This document shows positions 60,401 to 64,000 of a stretch of 64,000 nt of DNA, in pieces; the stretch's first letter is position 1; every line of letters starts with the position of its first letter. The notes beneath the pieces were generated by a model, which was given only the letters and a program-made list of their open reading frames with translations, made no database searches and was not told where the DNA came from. A program made the translations under genes and the position numbers. This DNA is from Endomychus coccineus (taxonomy: Eukaryota > Arthropoda > Insecta > Coleoptera > Endomychidae), in contig OY294068.1 of NCBI GenBank assembly GCA_958510875.1, positions 13,245,282 to 13,309,281 on the forward strand. The letters run 5' to 3'.

Positions 60401-63062
60401 AGGGAACTCAATCTCTTTACGGAAATTCTTAATTGTTAACTAAACTGGTATTCATCATTGCATTCATATGAAACGACTGTCAACACTGAATCGTCTCGTA
60501 GAATTTGATTGAAAATTAAAACAAAAATTGATTCTTCACGGAAAATATTATTAAATTATGAACGGAACAGCTCTTCTCAATATATTCAGGAAAAAAACAA
60601 TCGTCAACACTTGACTGTTTTCTAGAATTATCGAAAATAAACTCAGATTCAAATAGTGGCGGAAAATGATGAATAATTATGAACAGTACGGCGTTTCCCA
60701 ATATATTGAGGAAAAACAATCGTCAACACTGGACTGTTTTCTAGAATTATTGAAATGTAAATTCGGCAATTGAATCTTTACGGAAAAATTATTAGTTAGC
60801 AAAGTCGAGAATATACTTACTCTCCATTTATCGGATTAAATGGAAAAACTCTACTTTCGGTATCTCGGGTTTACTGCTTCAGCTACGGTGGTCTCCTCGC
60901 AAGTCGTTTTTAGATGGGAGACCGGCTTCCTTTTATACTCTGAAGTTGACACGTCATGTCATTGAGAATGTCGCCGGAACGCGGACTCGCTTATCAGGAG
61001 CTACACTCGGCTGTCGTGTTTTTATGCACATAGTGTAACAAAGTTTGATTCCTTTATTTCGGTAGAGGTGACTTACTTGGGCAATAATATTAATTAGTAA
61101 CGACGCTTCGTTACAAGTTATTCAATTATTGCAATTATTATATCGGTGATAACATAACAACAATAATAACTAGTATGTATTCGGAGTCCGCCTTTAATTC
61201 AGATTGGAAACTTAAAAGCAGCATTGGGGTATTGTAAGTGTGAGAATAACGTTTTAAACGATGATAAAGCTTAACCACGACTTAACTGAGTAGTGGGAGA
61301 GTGCTGCCTTAAACTTGAACAGGATTAATTGGGTACCTACATAAATTCTATGACCAAGAAAGGATGCAATCTATTACTCATACAATAACCTCAAACCAAA
61401 CTAAATATACCTTCGAAAGATTGACAGAAGAAAAAATAAAAAGAATGTTCCAAATTAATTCAAATACTCAAAACGACTTCCTTCCGTGCCAACCTAAGTA
61501 TATAAAACTTCAGGAAAGGAGCATTGGCGGAATAAGTATACGACCGGGCTGGTCGTTAGAAATGGCGCACTCATGTTTCCGGTTAATCAGTGGCGTAACG
61601 TTTCCACAGGTAATAAACCATAATTATGTTCATGTTGTAGTCTCAGATGAACTGAAACTATAACCCAATGATATCAACTATGGAAGCGTTTTTATCCAGT
61701 GCTCATTTAAAATTAATGTTTTTTGCTTGTTATGCCTGTGATTCCGGTAATCATAACCTGGCAAGACATGATAAAATGAAACTTCCAAATACACTTAGTT
61801 ACATTTAAGTAGAATCAGCATGATGGAGTCAGTGGCGGAACTACAAATTTTGGGCCCCCCCAGAAAATTCAATTGAAGTCACCTTGGAAATACAAAATTA
61901 AGCGCGATAAATTTTAAAAACGTACATTTTTATAGGTATAACAAATAACAAGCACCAATTTTTCAGCATTATAGCAAAGTCTTTAAAATCTAATTTTGTG
62001 GCTTCATCAGCTTCAATAGCCAAAATTGCAAGACCACTTAATCTTTCTTCTGTTATTGTTTTGCATATTATAATTTTTAATGAGTTTTAATTTGCTATAT
62101 TTAATAACAGTTCTACTAGTTATTTTACCAATTTATTTTCAGAAAGTTTATCTTTAAGAATTGACACAAGTTTATTATTTGAACAGGAAATTCTTCTGAA
62201 ATGTCATCTTTGTAATGGGTTACTAAATTTTCTGCGCATTTGAAAAGTTGATCTTGTGTAACTAGTGTTTTTCGATTTTAAAAATCGAATATTTCACAAA
62301 AGTGATACAAGCCACTGAATCTAATGTTTAGTTCTCCACAAACTACGTCACTCCCTTGTTCAATCTTGGTTTCCACTCGAACTGGTTCCTGCCTGCCTGC
62401 TGAAATGGTTGTCGAAACGTCGGCATTTAGTCGTGTTCCTGGGATGCAAAATCCATCAGGAAACCAATATTGTTCAGTAATCACCTTTTTCTGTTTCAAC
62501 GTGTGTACAGAATAAGTGAATTTCATGTTTTTAAGCTCACCTATGTCTCGGTTATAATTCCACTTTTTTTTCGTTCCTTCTTCCTAATTCTCCATATAAA
62601 TCATATAAATTGCAATTTCTGCTCATATTGTTATTATGTTTTATTTCCCCATAGATATCATGTATATTATCCTGATGAATTTAATTGATCAATAATTAGT
62701 TTACTCTGATGATGGCTACTTGGTAGCTGTAAGGTCCTCAGTACATTAACAGTATTTTTAGTCGATAAGGGTGATTATTTCTTATTTATAATAATGACTC
62801 TAGATCAGGTAACTAGATATAATGAAGGATTCCAAGAATAAGGCGAGCGAAAATAAATTTTGTTTGCATTTCATGACAACTGTACTTGGTCTTTTAAATT
62901 AGTAACGTTGTGAACTGTCTCTTGCGCTGCAAGGATCGACTGGTGTCTCCCCATTTGCCTGACGGTTCTTCTGAATCTTTAAAGCCAGCTGTATATGGGG
63001 ATTCAAGCAGTGCTGGATCTCGCATCATGCCACATTTTCAGACGCTTATTAGTAATTTACAG
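21200..63062 (+). CDS. nolo: ADAMTS-like protein 1/3 (nolo family), extracellular matrix; partial gene, eight exons seen
   Basis: Exons are 21200-21463, 39734-39878, 43059-43188, 46471-46573, 50053-50148, 52337-52605, 58165-59572 and 62934-63062. All have GT-AG borders, and the phases match to give 848 uninterrupted codons. Domain order: ADAMTS cysteine-rich module (residues ~1-115), TSR1 repeats starting at about 118, 177, 236, 330, 410, 470 and 533, then an I-set Ig domain (~600-690) and a charged, Pro-rich linker. There is no metalloprotease, as in ADAMTS-like proteins; these secreted proteins act in the matrix, not as enzymes. The WSxCSVxCGGG cores and the six-cysteine patterns are kept in nearly all TSRs. 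The signal peptide, the first TSR and the C-terminal part were not found in the window. The nolo symbol is given by family resemblance; orthology was not tested. Confidence 0.93.
21540..23848 (-). mobile_element. Mariner/Tc-type transposon with ~590-bp inverted repeats (copy A)
   Basis: The ends are CAGAGTGTCCTCGAACTGCG at 21540 and the complementary CGCAGTTCGAGGACACCCTG ending at 23848, both flanked by TA (21538-21539, 23849-23850). That fits the TA target duplication of the mariner/Tc superfamily. The inverted repeats extend inward for about 590 bases, far longer than usual. They include the start codon and first ten or so codons of the transposase, which therefore occur at both ends (22095 + and 23289 -). 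The element sits in the first visible intron of the ADAMTS-like gene. Confidence 0.9.
22241..23289 (-). pseudogene. Mariner-like transposase with DUF4817 HTH, frameshifted (copy A)
   Basis: It starts MAQNFTNTEMVDMLLIYG, with PNRQTFAKLANL closing the first helix-turn-helix. A frame shift near 23150 leads into RRETGRRRTKRTLELEEAI and STLRLGLRIGASKS, the second HTH. Catalytic residues are in FTDEDTF, HDGAPPHF and the SPELTPCDFFLWG block; the last two acidic residues are about 43 apart. A second shift lies near 22575, just before HDGAPPHF. The same break occurs in copy B, so it predates the spread of both copies or was carried by a shared source. The product could not be made as one chain. Confidence 0.85.
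23855..24640. other. Intron sequence with a PLE-type tail motif
   Basis: At 23933-23955 (-) a CTGAAGA, a GGC/GCC mini-hairpin and GAAAC occur in the order of a PLE tail or hammerhead core. The rest of the stretch is AT-rich intron with no recognised gene. Confidence 0.4.
24642..26322 (+). mobile_element. hAT transposon (copy 1), 8-bp target duplication
   Basis: The element is 24650-26314 (1665 bp), starting CAGTGGCGGCTCCTCGAAGG and ending TTCACGAGCCGCCACTG. It is flanked by exact 8-bp repeats CTGTTGAG (24642-24649 and 26315-26322). The first ~300 bases match the second copy at 34460 closely. The coding part is degraded and shortened relative to that copy. Confidence 0.93.
25430..26030 (+). 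pseudogene. hAT transposase C-terminal remnant (copy 1)
   Basis: It holds the same sequence as the longer remnant at 37.4-37.8 kb but with frame breaks near 25490 and 25680. The recognisable part is HADMIKYMIDNDLQQVLPQF, then FTVTIPVTSASVERSFSTLK and QTYMRNTMSQNRL, the hAT dimerisation region. A stop follows MSQNRL. Poly-A-rich sequence lies between it and the 3' end of the element. Confidence 0.8.
26323..27663. other. Intron sequence, nothing recognised
   Basis: AT-rich intron of the ADAMTS-like gene between a hAT and a mariner-type insertion. No gene, exon or clear repeat seen. Confidence 0.4.
27666..29995 (+). mobile_element. Mariner/Tc-type transposon with ~590-bp inverted repeats (copy B)
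   Basis: Same family as 21540-23848, in the opposite orientation. The ends are CAGGTGTCCTCGAACTGCG at 27666 and CGCAGTTCGAGGACAGCCTG ending at 29995, with TA on both sides (27664-27665, 29996-29997). The long inverted repeats again carry the transposase start codon at both ends. The two copies face each other across 3.8 kb and differ by scattered substitutions and small indels. Confidence 0.9.
28230..29282 (+). pseudogene. Mariner-like transposase with DUF4817 HTH, frameshifted (copy B)
   Basis: It starts MAQNFTNTEMVDMLLIYG at 28230 and ends at a TAG at 29280-29282. It has the same two-HTH plus DDE_3-like layout as copy A: FTDEDIFTRCG, HDGAPPHF and ARSPDLTPCDFFLWG. Frame breaks occur near 28370, at the stop after NVLKE (28535), near 28850 and near 29130. 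The break before HDGAPPHF is shared with copy A; the stop after NVLKE is private to this copy. Confidence 0.85.
30000..30310. other. 3' flank of the minus-strand cuticle-type gene
   Basis: Intron sequence between the mariner-type copy B and the nested cuticle-type gene. AATAAA on the minus strand at 30318-30313 marks the likely 3' end of that gene. Confidence 0.4.
30339..32436 (-). CDS. Secreted Ala-rich cuticle-type protein, 156 aa, two exons, nested in ADAMTS-like intron
   Basis: Exon 1 is 32436-32425 (ATG AAA TTC CTG, then GTAAGT). Exon 2 is 30797-30339 after acceptor TTTTCAG. The joined signal peptide is MKFLGAFVICAVLALSNA. The mature chain has IQGPSSRSTIVGPDGSVISS with a following VAPGGS, then an Ala-rich middle (IVAAAPVISAYSTPFVGA), then ILAGPSGTVSTSG and a Tyr/Pro-containing end. 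It is homologous to the 148-aa + strand gene at 7.2-10.5 kb. The TTG-initiated reading is not the true start; the spliced ATG restores the signal peptide. It lies antisense within the 18.3-kb intron of the ADAMTS-like gene. A structural role in cuticle is inferred. Confidence 0.85.
32494..32502 (-). promoter_or_regulatory. TATA box of the nested cuticle-type gene
   Basis: TATAAAAGG on the minus strand, starting at 32502. A start site 31 bases downstream would fall near 32471, about 35 bases before the ATG at 32436. Confidence 0.75.
32520..33425. other. Intron sequence, nothing recognised
   Basis: An open frame of 106 codons at 33150-33470 (+) has no recognised domain and runs into the tandem duplication that follows. 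No exon of the ADAMTS-like gene fits here. Confidence 0.35.
33429..33762. repeat. Tandem duplication, 167-bp unit, two copies
   Basis: The segment 33429-33595 is repeated directly at 33596-33762 with a few substitutions. Shared landmarks are CCCCGATGTATCTTCAATA, GCTAAAGCCTGTTCACGTTA and TTGATTCAATAAACTGTATT. Confidence 0.9.
33945..34200 (-). repeat. LINE 3' end with (AAAT)n-type tail
   Basis: A (TTTA)n run at about 33945-33965 is followed by sequence that, on the minus strand, ends TTTGTATTCCCAGTTTATAAA before the tail. This is the usual look of a CR1/jockey-type LINE 3' terminus. No coding part was found with it. Confidence 0.45.
35216..35554 (-). CDS. GIY-YIG endonuclease domain of PLE, left arm
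   Basis: The open frame is 112 codons from an internal Met. The domain really begins further upstream on the minus strand with SGVYRLRCDDCSALYIGQTG, so the whole domain is open. Active features are GVYRLRC with the CxxC zinc-binding pair, LYIG, GRSFSVRFNEH (catalytic Arg region) and LLEHNHNF. The C-terminal tail is NILESIEILKHAKN. The frame is undamaged, unlike the other PLE nuclease copies in the window. No reverse transcriptase is attached, so it cannot act alone as a retroelement. Confidence 0.8.
   Translation of the reverse strand: MYIGQTGRSFSVRFNEHLRSYRLKKEDSNYANHLLEHNHNFTLNPDILHIQEKGHKLNILESIEILKHAKNNNNVILNDQIDTYNSPLVNNFVNTLPPLSTPIPQFAPHSDP
36145..36483 (+). CDS. GIY-YIG endonuclease domain of PLE, right arm
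   Basis: Identical in translation to the left-arm frame and at the exact mirror position about the palindrome centre (35849.5). Upstream of the first Met the frame stays open through the SGVYRLRCDDCSALYIG region and into the linker (LTYLGKHSLKISQFLKKQNK). Confidence 0.8.
   Translation: MYIGQTGRSFSVRFNEHLRSYRLKKEDSNYANHLLEHNHNFTLNPDILHIQEKGHKLNILESIEILKHAKNNNNVILNDQIDTYNSPLVNNFVNTLPPLSTPIPQFAPHSDP
36790..37080 (+). pseudogene. hAT transposase middle region (copy 2)
   Basis: TYDGVSVMAGHLNGLQTKI followed by THCYAHNMNLVLSNACNS is the catalytic-core segment of ZMYM-type/DUF4371 hAT transposases (D-G-x-x-x-M and the CxxH/HxxNL motif). The frame ends early after a poly-T run near 37000, and the following insertion domain is in other frames. 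Confidence 0.8.
37369..37836 (+). pseudogene. hAT transposase C-terminal part (copy 2)
   Basis: A 155-codon open frame encodes the end of the RNase H-like fold and the dimerisation region: RFSDLHELKFFDLTNRRFFE, HADMIKYMIDNDLQQVLPQF, then TVTIPVTSASVERSFSTLKR and KTYMRN. A small deletion after YMRNQW shifts the frame and truncates the end compared with copy 1. It is separated from the middle region by frameshifts, so the element is not autonomous. Confidence 0.85.
38191..39580. other. Intron sequence, nothing recognised
   Basis: AT-rich; an 80-codon frame at 38360-38602 (+) has no recognised domain. A run of similar TGAACTCATTTT-type words occurs near 39490-39570. Confidence 0.35.
39585..39700 (-). 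repeat. Short dispersed repeat with hammerhead-like core, copy 1
   Basis: On the minus strand: TTTACTCTGATGATGGCTAC, then GGCCGAAATGTCCTCAGTA and AATTATTTCTTATCTATAGT. The same ~95-bp series recurs at 53362-53450 (-), 54443-54505 (+) and 62695-62790 (+). It lies just before ADAMTS-like exon B. Confidence 0.75.
39734..39878 (+). CDS. nolo: ADAMTS-like exon B: end of cysteine-rich module fused to a TSR start
   Basis: 145 bases, phase 0 in and phase 1 out; acceptor TTTTACAG, donor GAG|GTAAAT. It encodes MVGCDLRIGSTLQVDACGVC, then GGDGSSC, the canonical end of the cysteine-rich module. It passes straight to YEWTLTSMSLCSVTCGGG, the start of a TSR. In vertebrate ADAMTSL1/3 a spacer of over 100 residues lies between these two parts; here there is none, and because both are in one exon, no exon can have been overlooked between them. 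Confidence 0.95.
40030..40440. repeat. Inverted repeat, ~75-bp arms, 265-bp spacer
   Basis: The minus strand from 40101 down reads CTTGATGATGGGGCGTAAGA, then CCCCGAAACATGTAGTT. The plus strand from 40367 reads CTTGATAATGGGGTGTAATA, then CCCCAAGACATGTAGTT. Both continue into similar ATCT/CTAAA(A)ATATGGAT sequence. The arms read outward from the centre. They look like two PLE-type tails in opposite orientation. Confidence 0.75.
40480..41700. other. Intron sequence with a microsatellite
   Basis: A (TTA)n run lies at about 41217-41242. No gene recognised. Confidence 0.4.
41718..42890 (+). pseudogene. LINE reverse transcriptase and 3' end (CR1/jockey-like), frameshifted
   Basis: The + strand encodes LGAEYMVQHINNRLDIDECV, VFFNLSRVFDTVN (FDxV motif), KLNALGI, then KEGTPQGTVLGPLIFLLKVN (PQGxVLGP motif). 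A shift near 42000 leads to MYVNDSSIIIH (a degraded YADD box), TFMGLTLDKRLPWEPQI and WKYGTNQ. Another shift gives FTSSQYNTRGRDKILVLKRY, the C-terminal segment of these elements. The copy ends in an (ATT)n tail at about 42868-42890. Confidence 0.8.
43059..43188 (+). CDS. nolo: ADAMTS-like exon C: rest of first visible TSR
   Basis: 130 bases, phase 1 in and phase 2 out; acceptor TGTTCCAG, donor AA|GTGAGT. It encodes YKMSRPMCQNRLTGDEVEEQ and closes the TSR with CSLHNCPPK. The join with exon B gives the uninterrupted CSVTCGGGYKMSRPMC. Confidence 0.93.
43280..43400 (+). pseudogene. PLE GIY-YIG fragment
   Basis: TKFYIGQTCRSINIRFEKF is the YIG/GR-S core of a PLE nuclease. It ends at a stop and is an isolated scrap in the intron after exon C. 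Confidence 0.55.
43560..45160. other. Intron sequence, nothing recognised
   Basis: Two overlapping minus-strand frames (44032-44271 and 43829-44059) form one ~140-codon stretch if shifted. They may be the end of an old LINE, but no motif is clear. Confidence 0.3.
45165..45490 (+). pseudogene. LINE ORF2 C-terminal fragment
   Basis: SIAALQKLQNRTMRFIIIQE followed by PLKTRLYYLFIE matches the LQKLQNRAxRxI...LSLKxRxxY segment after the RT of CR1/jockey-like LINEs. Frame breaks are present. Confidence 0.6.
45720..45990 (-). pseudogene. PLE GIY-YIG fragment
   Basis: Minus-strand translation gives CEECNVLYIGQIGRLFEVGY, then KEHFKS, the zinc-binding and YIG core of a PLE nuclease, followed by the tail LNLLESIEI-like segment in another frame. 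Confidence 0.65.
46471..46573 (+). CDS. nolo: ADAMTS-like exon D: TSR N-terminal half
   Basis: 103 bases, phase 2 in and phase 0 out; acceptor TTCTATTCTAG, donor AGA|GTGAGT. It encodes WHASEWGPCSVSCGGGSKLR followed by QVHCVEEANN, the W-x-x-W/CSVSCGGG core of a TSR. The overlapping frame that extends across the acceptor and donor is an artefact of reading into the introns. Confidence 0.93.
46580..47135. other. Intron sequence, nothing recognised
   Basis: Intron after exon D; AT-rich, ending at the tail of a minus-strand LINE. Confidence 0.35.
47140..48340 (-). pseudogene. R1-type LINE, C-terminal part with RNase H-like and zinc-knuckle regions
   Basis: On the minus strand: AALTRALEVPMEIVPLQLHI followed by YRLASEGQW, typical of the segment before RNase H in R1/TRAS-type elements. 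Then come frame-broken RNase H sequence and GDPACSRCGEGGETTSHILAEC (CxxC...HxxxxC) near the C-terminus. The 3' tail is a (GATT)n run at 47141-47158. The region is clearly GC-richer than its surroundings, which suggests a fairly recent arrival. Confidence 0.8.
48780..49060 (-). pseudogene. LINE RNase H fragment
   Basis: GVLGTKTKHFELMGILLAEV followed by YAIERC and NNDIAILSDSQADIKVLSS matches the RNase H domain of R1/jockey LINEs (E in AEVxAI, D in LSDSQAA). The frame is open for 78 codons, with stops beyond. Confidence 0.75.
49590..49720 (+). pseudogene. Transposase scrap (mariner/Tc-type DDE)
   Basis: FENTWFQQDGSTCHTTLVKR carries the WFQQDGAxxH second-aspartate motif of mariner/Tc-type transposases. 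It is followed by a stop. The minus-strand frames here are shadows. Confidence 0.55.
50053..50148 (+). CDS. nolo: ADAMTS-like exon E: TSR end and next TSR start
   Basis: 96 bases, phase 0 at both ends; acceptor TATTTTCCAG, donor GGA|GTAAGT. It encodes VNEFKCPGYKPRFQEVCNQL, then DCPT closing one TSR and WHSSSWSG opening the next, which continues as CSVSCGEG in exon F. Confidence 0.9.
50160..50930. other. Intron sequence, nothing recognised
   Basis: Very AT-rich, with an (ATA)n run near 50483-50500. Confidence 0.35.
50937..51858. mobile_element. Fold-back MITE with ~425-bp inverted arms
   Basis: It starts CAGGGTGTCCCAGGTTTAAG at 50937 and ends TTTTAGCCGGAG...CCTGGGACACCCTG at 51858, with TA on both sides. 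Left arm about 50937-51362, right arm about 51429-51858; the loop is only about 65 bases. The arms differ by scattered substitutions and small indels. Termini and TA flanks are of the mariner/Tc type. No transposase is encoded; the 108-codon frame at 50867-51193 is an arm read through by chance. Confidence 0.9.
51870..52330. other. Intron sequence before exon F
   Basis: No repeat or gene recognised apart from a short stretch near 52060-52110 resembling sequence at 11000-11050 (ATAAATTATCA.A.AGTA.TGGCT.CCACCAT), probably a further dispersed repeat. Confidence 0.4.
52337..52605 (+). CDS. nolo: ADAMTS-like exon F: TSR plus Pro/Tyr-rich linker
   Basis: 269 bases, phase 0 in and phase 2 out; acceptor TTATTTCCAG, donor AC|GTAAGC. 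It encodes CSVSCGEGVQVRIVECRD and ends the TSR with CSTGIQCPY. A low-complexity linker then runs through SGPPYHTQPLIQPYPPPAH to PSEST. A flexible linker at this place, before the next TSR, is also found in vertebrate ADAMTSL1/3. Confidence 0.93.
52610..53355. other. Intron sequence, nothing recognised
   Basis: Intron after exon F; a 64-codon frame at 53020-53214 has no recognised features. Confidence 0.35.
53362..53450 (-). repeat. Short dispersed repeat, copy 2
   Basis: It starts ACACTATAGATAAGAAATAA like the copy at 39585 and continues through GTACTGAGGACTTTT to CCAAGTAACCAT. The hammerhead-like core is degraded here. Confidence 0.7.
53460..54442 (+). pseudogene. LINE reverse transcriptase to 3' tail (CR1/jockey-like)
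   Basis: The + strand encodes SKAFDKLDHTILLDKLKSIG (FDxVDHxxLLxKL motif). GPLLFLLFINDLTE follows, then IFVDDLKIF (YADD box with F-V-D-D). The C-terminal segment includes VPRLSSRYPLPFYNVRFSTN. The copy ends in a (AAAT)n tail at about 54421-54440. Stops and shifts interrupt the frame. Confidence 0.8.
54443..54505 (+). repeat. Short dispersed repeat, copy 3
   Basis: TACTCTGAGGATGACTACTT followed by GGTAGCTGAAAG and GGTGATTATTTATC. It directly abuts the (AAAT)n tail of the LINE. Confidence 0.65.
54510..58160. other. Large intron between exons F and G, little recognised
   Basis: AT-rich intron. Short frames on both strands have no domain. Minus-strand frames at 56930-57475 are not supported by splice sites or similarity. 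No further TSR exon was found, and the frame from exon F joins exon G directly. Confidence 0.45.
58165..59572 (+). CDS. nolo: ADAMTS-like exon G: four TSRs and an Ig domain
   Basis: 1408 bases, phase 2 in and phase 0 out; acceptor ATATTCCAG, donor CAA|GTAAGT. TSR 1 starts FVPDEWGPCSVSCGEG and has the long insertion before QQCGSPKP typical of the ADAMTSL1/3 TSR at this position. TSR 2 starts YSWKEQGYTHCSATC, TSR 3 WNYSEFSPCTQSCGIG and TSR 4 WKLSDWSRCTKSCDGG. The I-set Ig domain has its Cys at VKIKCPVK, Trp at IQWLKDK, and the second Cys in DSGFYTCLAG. A Lys/Pro-rich linker follows. Reading on past the donor gives low-complexity intron sequence up to a stop at 59740. Confidence 0.96.
59573..59735. 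repeat. Low-complexity intron start with (AT)n and (CAT)n runs
   Basis: (CAT)n at about 59640-59655 and (TA)n at about 59709-59724, just before the LTR-like element. Confidence 0.7.
59736..61115. mobile_element. Probable solo LTR, 1380 bp, 4-bp target duplication
   Basis: It starts TGTAACCAAC and ends CTTCGTTACA, a TG...CA pair with a 6-base inverted terminus (TGTAAC/GTTACA). AGTT occurs immediately on both sides (59732-59735 and 61116-61119). A TATA-like TTTTATACTC lies near 60931. There is no coding sequence, so it is read as a solo LTR left by recombination. Strand cannot be set with confidence; the TATA-like sequence favours +. A non-LTR DNA element with short inverted ends is the alternative. 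Confidence 0.55.
60535..60775. repeat. Tandem duplication, ~123-bp unit, inside the LTR-like element
   Basis: The segment from about 60535 (TTCACGGAAAAT) through CAATATATT.AGGAAAAA and CTGTTTTCTAGAATTAT is repeated from about 60658. A third, more diverged relative may lie at 60360-60480. Confidence 0.75.
61120..61825. other. Intron sequence, nothing recognised
   Basis: A 99-codon frame at 61364-61663 has no recognised domain. CAGTGGCGTAACG at about 61588 resembles a hAT end but has no partner. Confidence 0.3.
61830..62270 (-). pseudogene. hAT element end with transposase C-terminal fragment
   Basis: CAGTGGCGGAACTACAAATT at 61830 is a hAT terminus, with a C-run just inside. On the minus strand, ITEERLSGLAILAIEADEAT and KLDFKDFAIMLKNW encode the very C-terminal end of a hAT transposase. 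TQDQLFKCAENLVTHYKDDI upstream of it fits the RNase H-like region. The other terminus is missing. Confidence 0.7.
62320..62480 (+). repeat. PLE terminal sequence, degraded
   Basis: ATGGTTGTCGAAACGTCGGC followed by ATTTAGTCGTG and AAATCCATC(A/C)GGAA matches the tails at 11.6 kb (-) and 19.8 kb (+). Confidence 0.7.
62695..62790 (+). repeat. Short dispersed repeat, copy 4
   Basis: TTTACTCTGATGATGGCTAC, then TTGGTAGCTGTAAGGTCCTC and GGGTGATTATTTCTTATTTA; the closest relative is the copy at 39585 (-). Confidence 0.75.
62934..63062 (+). CDS. nolo: ADAMTS-like exon H: linker exon (last in window)
   Basis: 129 bases, phase 0 at both ends; donor CAG|GTGAGC. It encodes DRLVSPHLPDGSSESLKP, then RIMPHFQTLISNLQ, an amphipathic segment like those between the Ig domains of this family. 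The acceptor used here (CGCTGCAAG) is acceptable but not strong. The exon is placed by frame continuity and composition, so it is less certain than the others. Confidence 0.7.
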
Positions 63063-63069
63063 GTGAGCA

Positions 63070-64000
63070 TTGAACGATTAATGTGCTTTTCCGAGGTTTT
63101 ACTATTTCTTTTTGTAGAGTTCTCTTTTATTTTGAAAACGCCTGTTGCTTCACGATTTATTAGATACACTTATTTACATCAGATTTTGGTTTGTTTCATC
63201 GATCCCTCAAAATGAAACAGTATTTTTATAGAACTTGTATATGCTTTGATAAGAATAGTTACAGCATGGAATAATTCCTATTGTTAAATTAAATTATCAG
63301 TTAATAAAACGTTTATTGTAGTCCGAATTCAACCATTCATTTTCAAAACAAAAGAAATCCAAAAATATTATTAATATTGTTATGAACGATGATTTAATTT
63401 ACCAATGTGAACAGGCTGGATGTCCTCTATAGATTATTCGAACAGTTCTTGTATTTTAAAGGTTGCCAGCGATTCATATGAATTAAATTTTCTACCTGTT
63501 TCCAGATTTTTATTGGAAGGAAAGCGGTGTCGAGATTATCCGAGATTTTTATTTGACTTCTTTTGTTCTTTATATCTATCTTCAAGTAAGCCACTTGTTT
63601 CATCGATATATGAAGCAGCATTTTTTTTACAGGATTTGTTTTTATAATGTGTATATGAGTATGAAAGGAACTTTGGTATGTAAAGATAGTAACTATAGAG
63701 GTAATTTGAGTGTATACATGTTTTTTAATTTCATATTCAAATTTTGGTAGGGATTCATCAATATCAATAAAATATATATGTGGTAGATAGTATGAAATAT
63801 TTTCGACATAGTTAGTTAGTGGTGAGTGTAGTCGATATGTAATAACCACAGACCACAGTGATAGCTTATAGTATATGGGGATATCAACATTACCTCGTCT
63901 AGTATGCCTCCCTTGAATCGCTCGGGCTGGAATAACAGACGATATTTCCAATGAGCACCGACTTTGGAGATATCTATAGATGCTGTGAAATTAGACACTA
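63070..64000. other. Intron after exon H, with an unassigned 174-codon minus-strand frame
   Basis: The minus-strand frame 63951-63427 is the longest frame in the window outside recognised genes and transposons. It has no signal peptide, no clear domain and no splice or promoter context; composition is Ile/Lys/Tyr-rich as expected from AT-rich non-coding DNA. I treat it as unproven. Confidence 0.25.

Noticed and set aside
61588..61620. Another hAT terminus (CAGTGGCGTAACG)
   Set aside because: No matching inverted end or 8-bp duplication could be found nearby.
63427..63951. 174-codon minus-strand frame as a new gene
   Set aside because: Composition follows the AT-rich background; no domain, promoter, splice site or homology was recognised. 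Listed only as unassigned intron sequence.

Overview
The window is AT-rich animal DNA that reads as an insect genome, possibly a beetle. The case rests on three small cuticle-type secreted protein genes, each with a four-codon first exon, arthropod-style core promoters (TATA box plus a TCAGT initiator in the best case), GT-AG introns of several kilobases, and a dense load of insect-type transposable elements. There is nothing prokaryotic: no operons, CRISPR arrays or bacterial insertion sequences.

The main gene is a secreted extracellular-matrix glycoprotein of the ADAMTS-like 1/3 (nolo) family on the + strand. I can follow eight coding exons from 21200 to 63062. They join in one continuous reading frame of 848 residues: ADAMTS cysteine-rich module, seven thrombospondin type-1 repeats and one I-set Ig domain. 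The N-terminal exons (signal peptide, first TSR) and the C-terminal exons lie outside the window or were not recognised. The cysteine-rich module joins the next TSR inside a single exon, so the usual spacer module is absent.

The first 21 kb hold two cuticle-type genes on the + strand (3430-4196 and 7151-10453). A third (32436-30339, - strand) lies inside the first visible intron of the ADAMTS-like gene. The second and third are clear paralogues of each other.

Most of the rest is mobile DNA. There are Penelope-like elements (PLEs; reverse transcriptase and GIY-YIG endonuclease remnants, several ends with a hammerhead-like core), LINE fragments, and three hAT insertions with exact 8-bp target duplications (5559-6399, 24650-26314, 34460-38182). 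There are also two mariner/Tc-type elements with ~590-bp inverted repeats (21540-23848, 27666-29995), a large fold-back element (50937-51858) and a probable solo LTR (59736-61115). The most striking structure is an apparently perfect 776-bp-arm palindrome (35066-36633) made of two PLE 3' ends, inserted with an 11-bp target duplication inside a hAT element, itself inside an intron of the ADAMTS-like gene.
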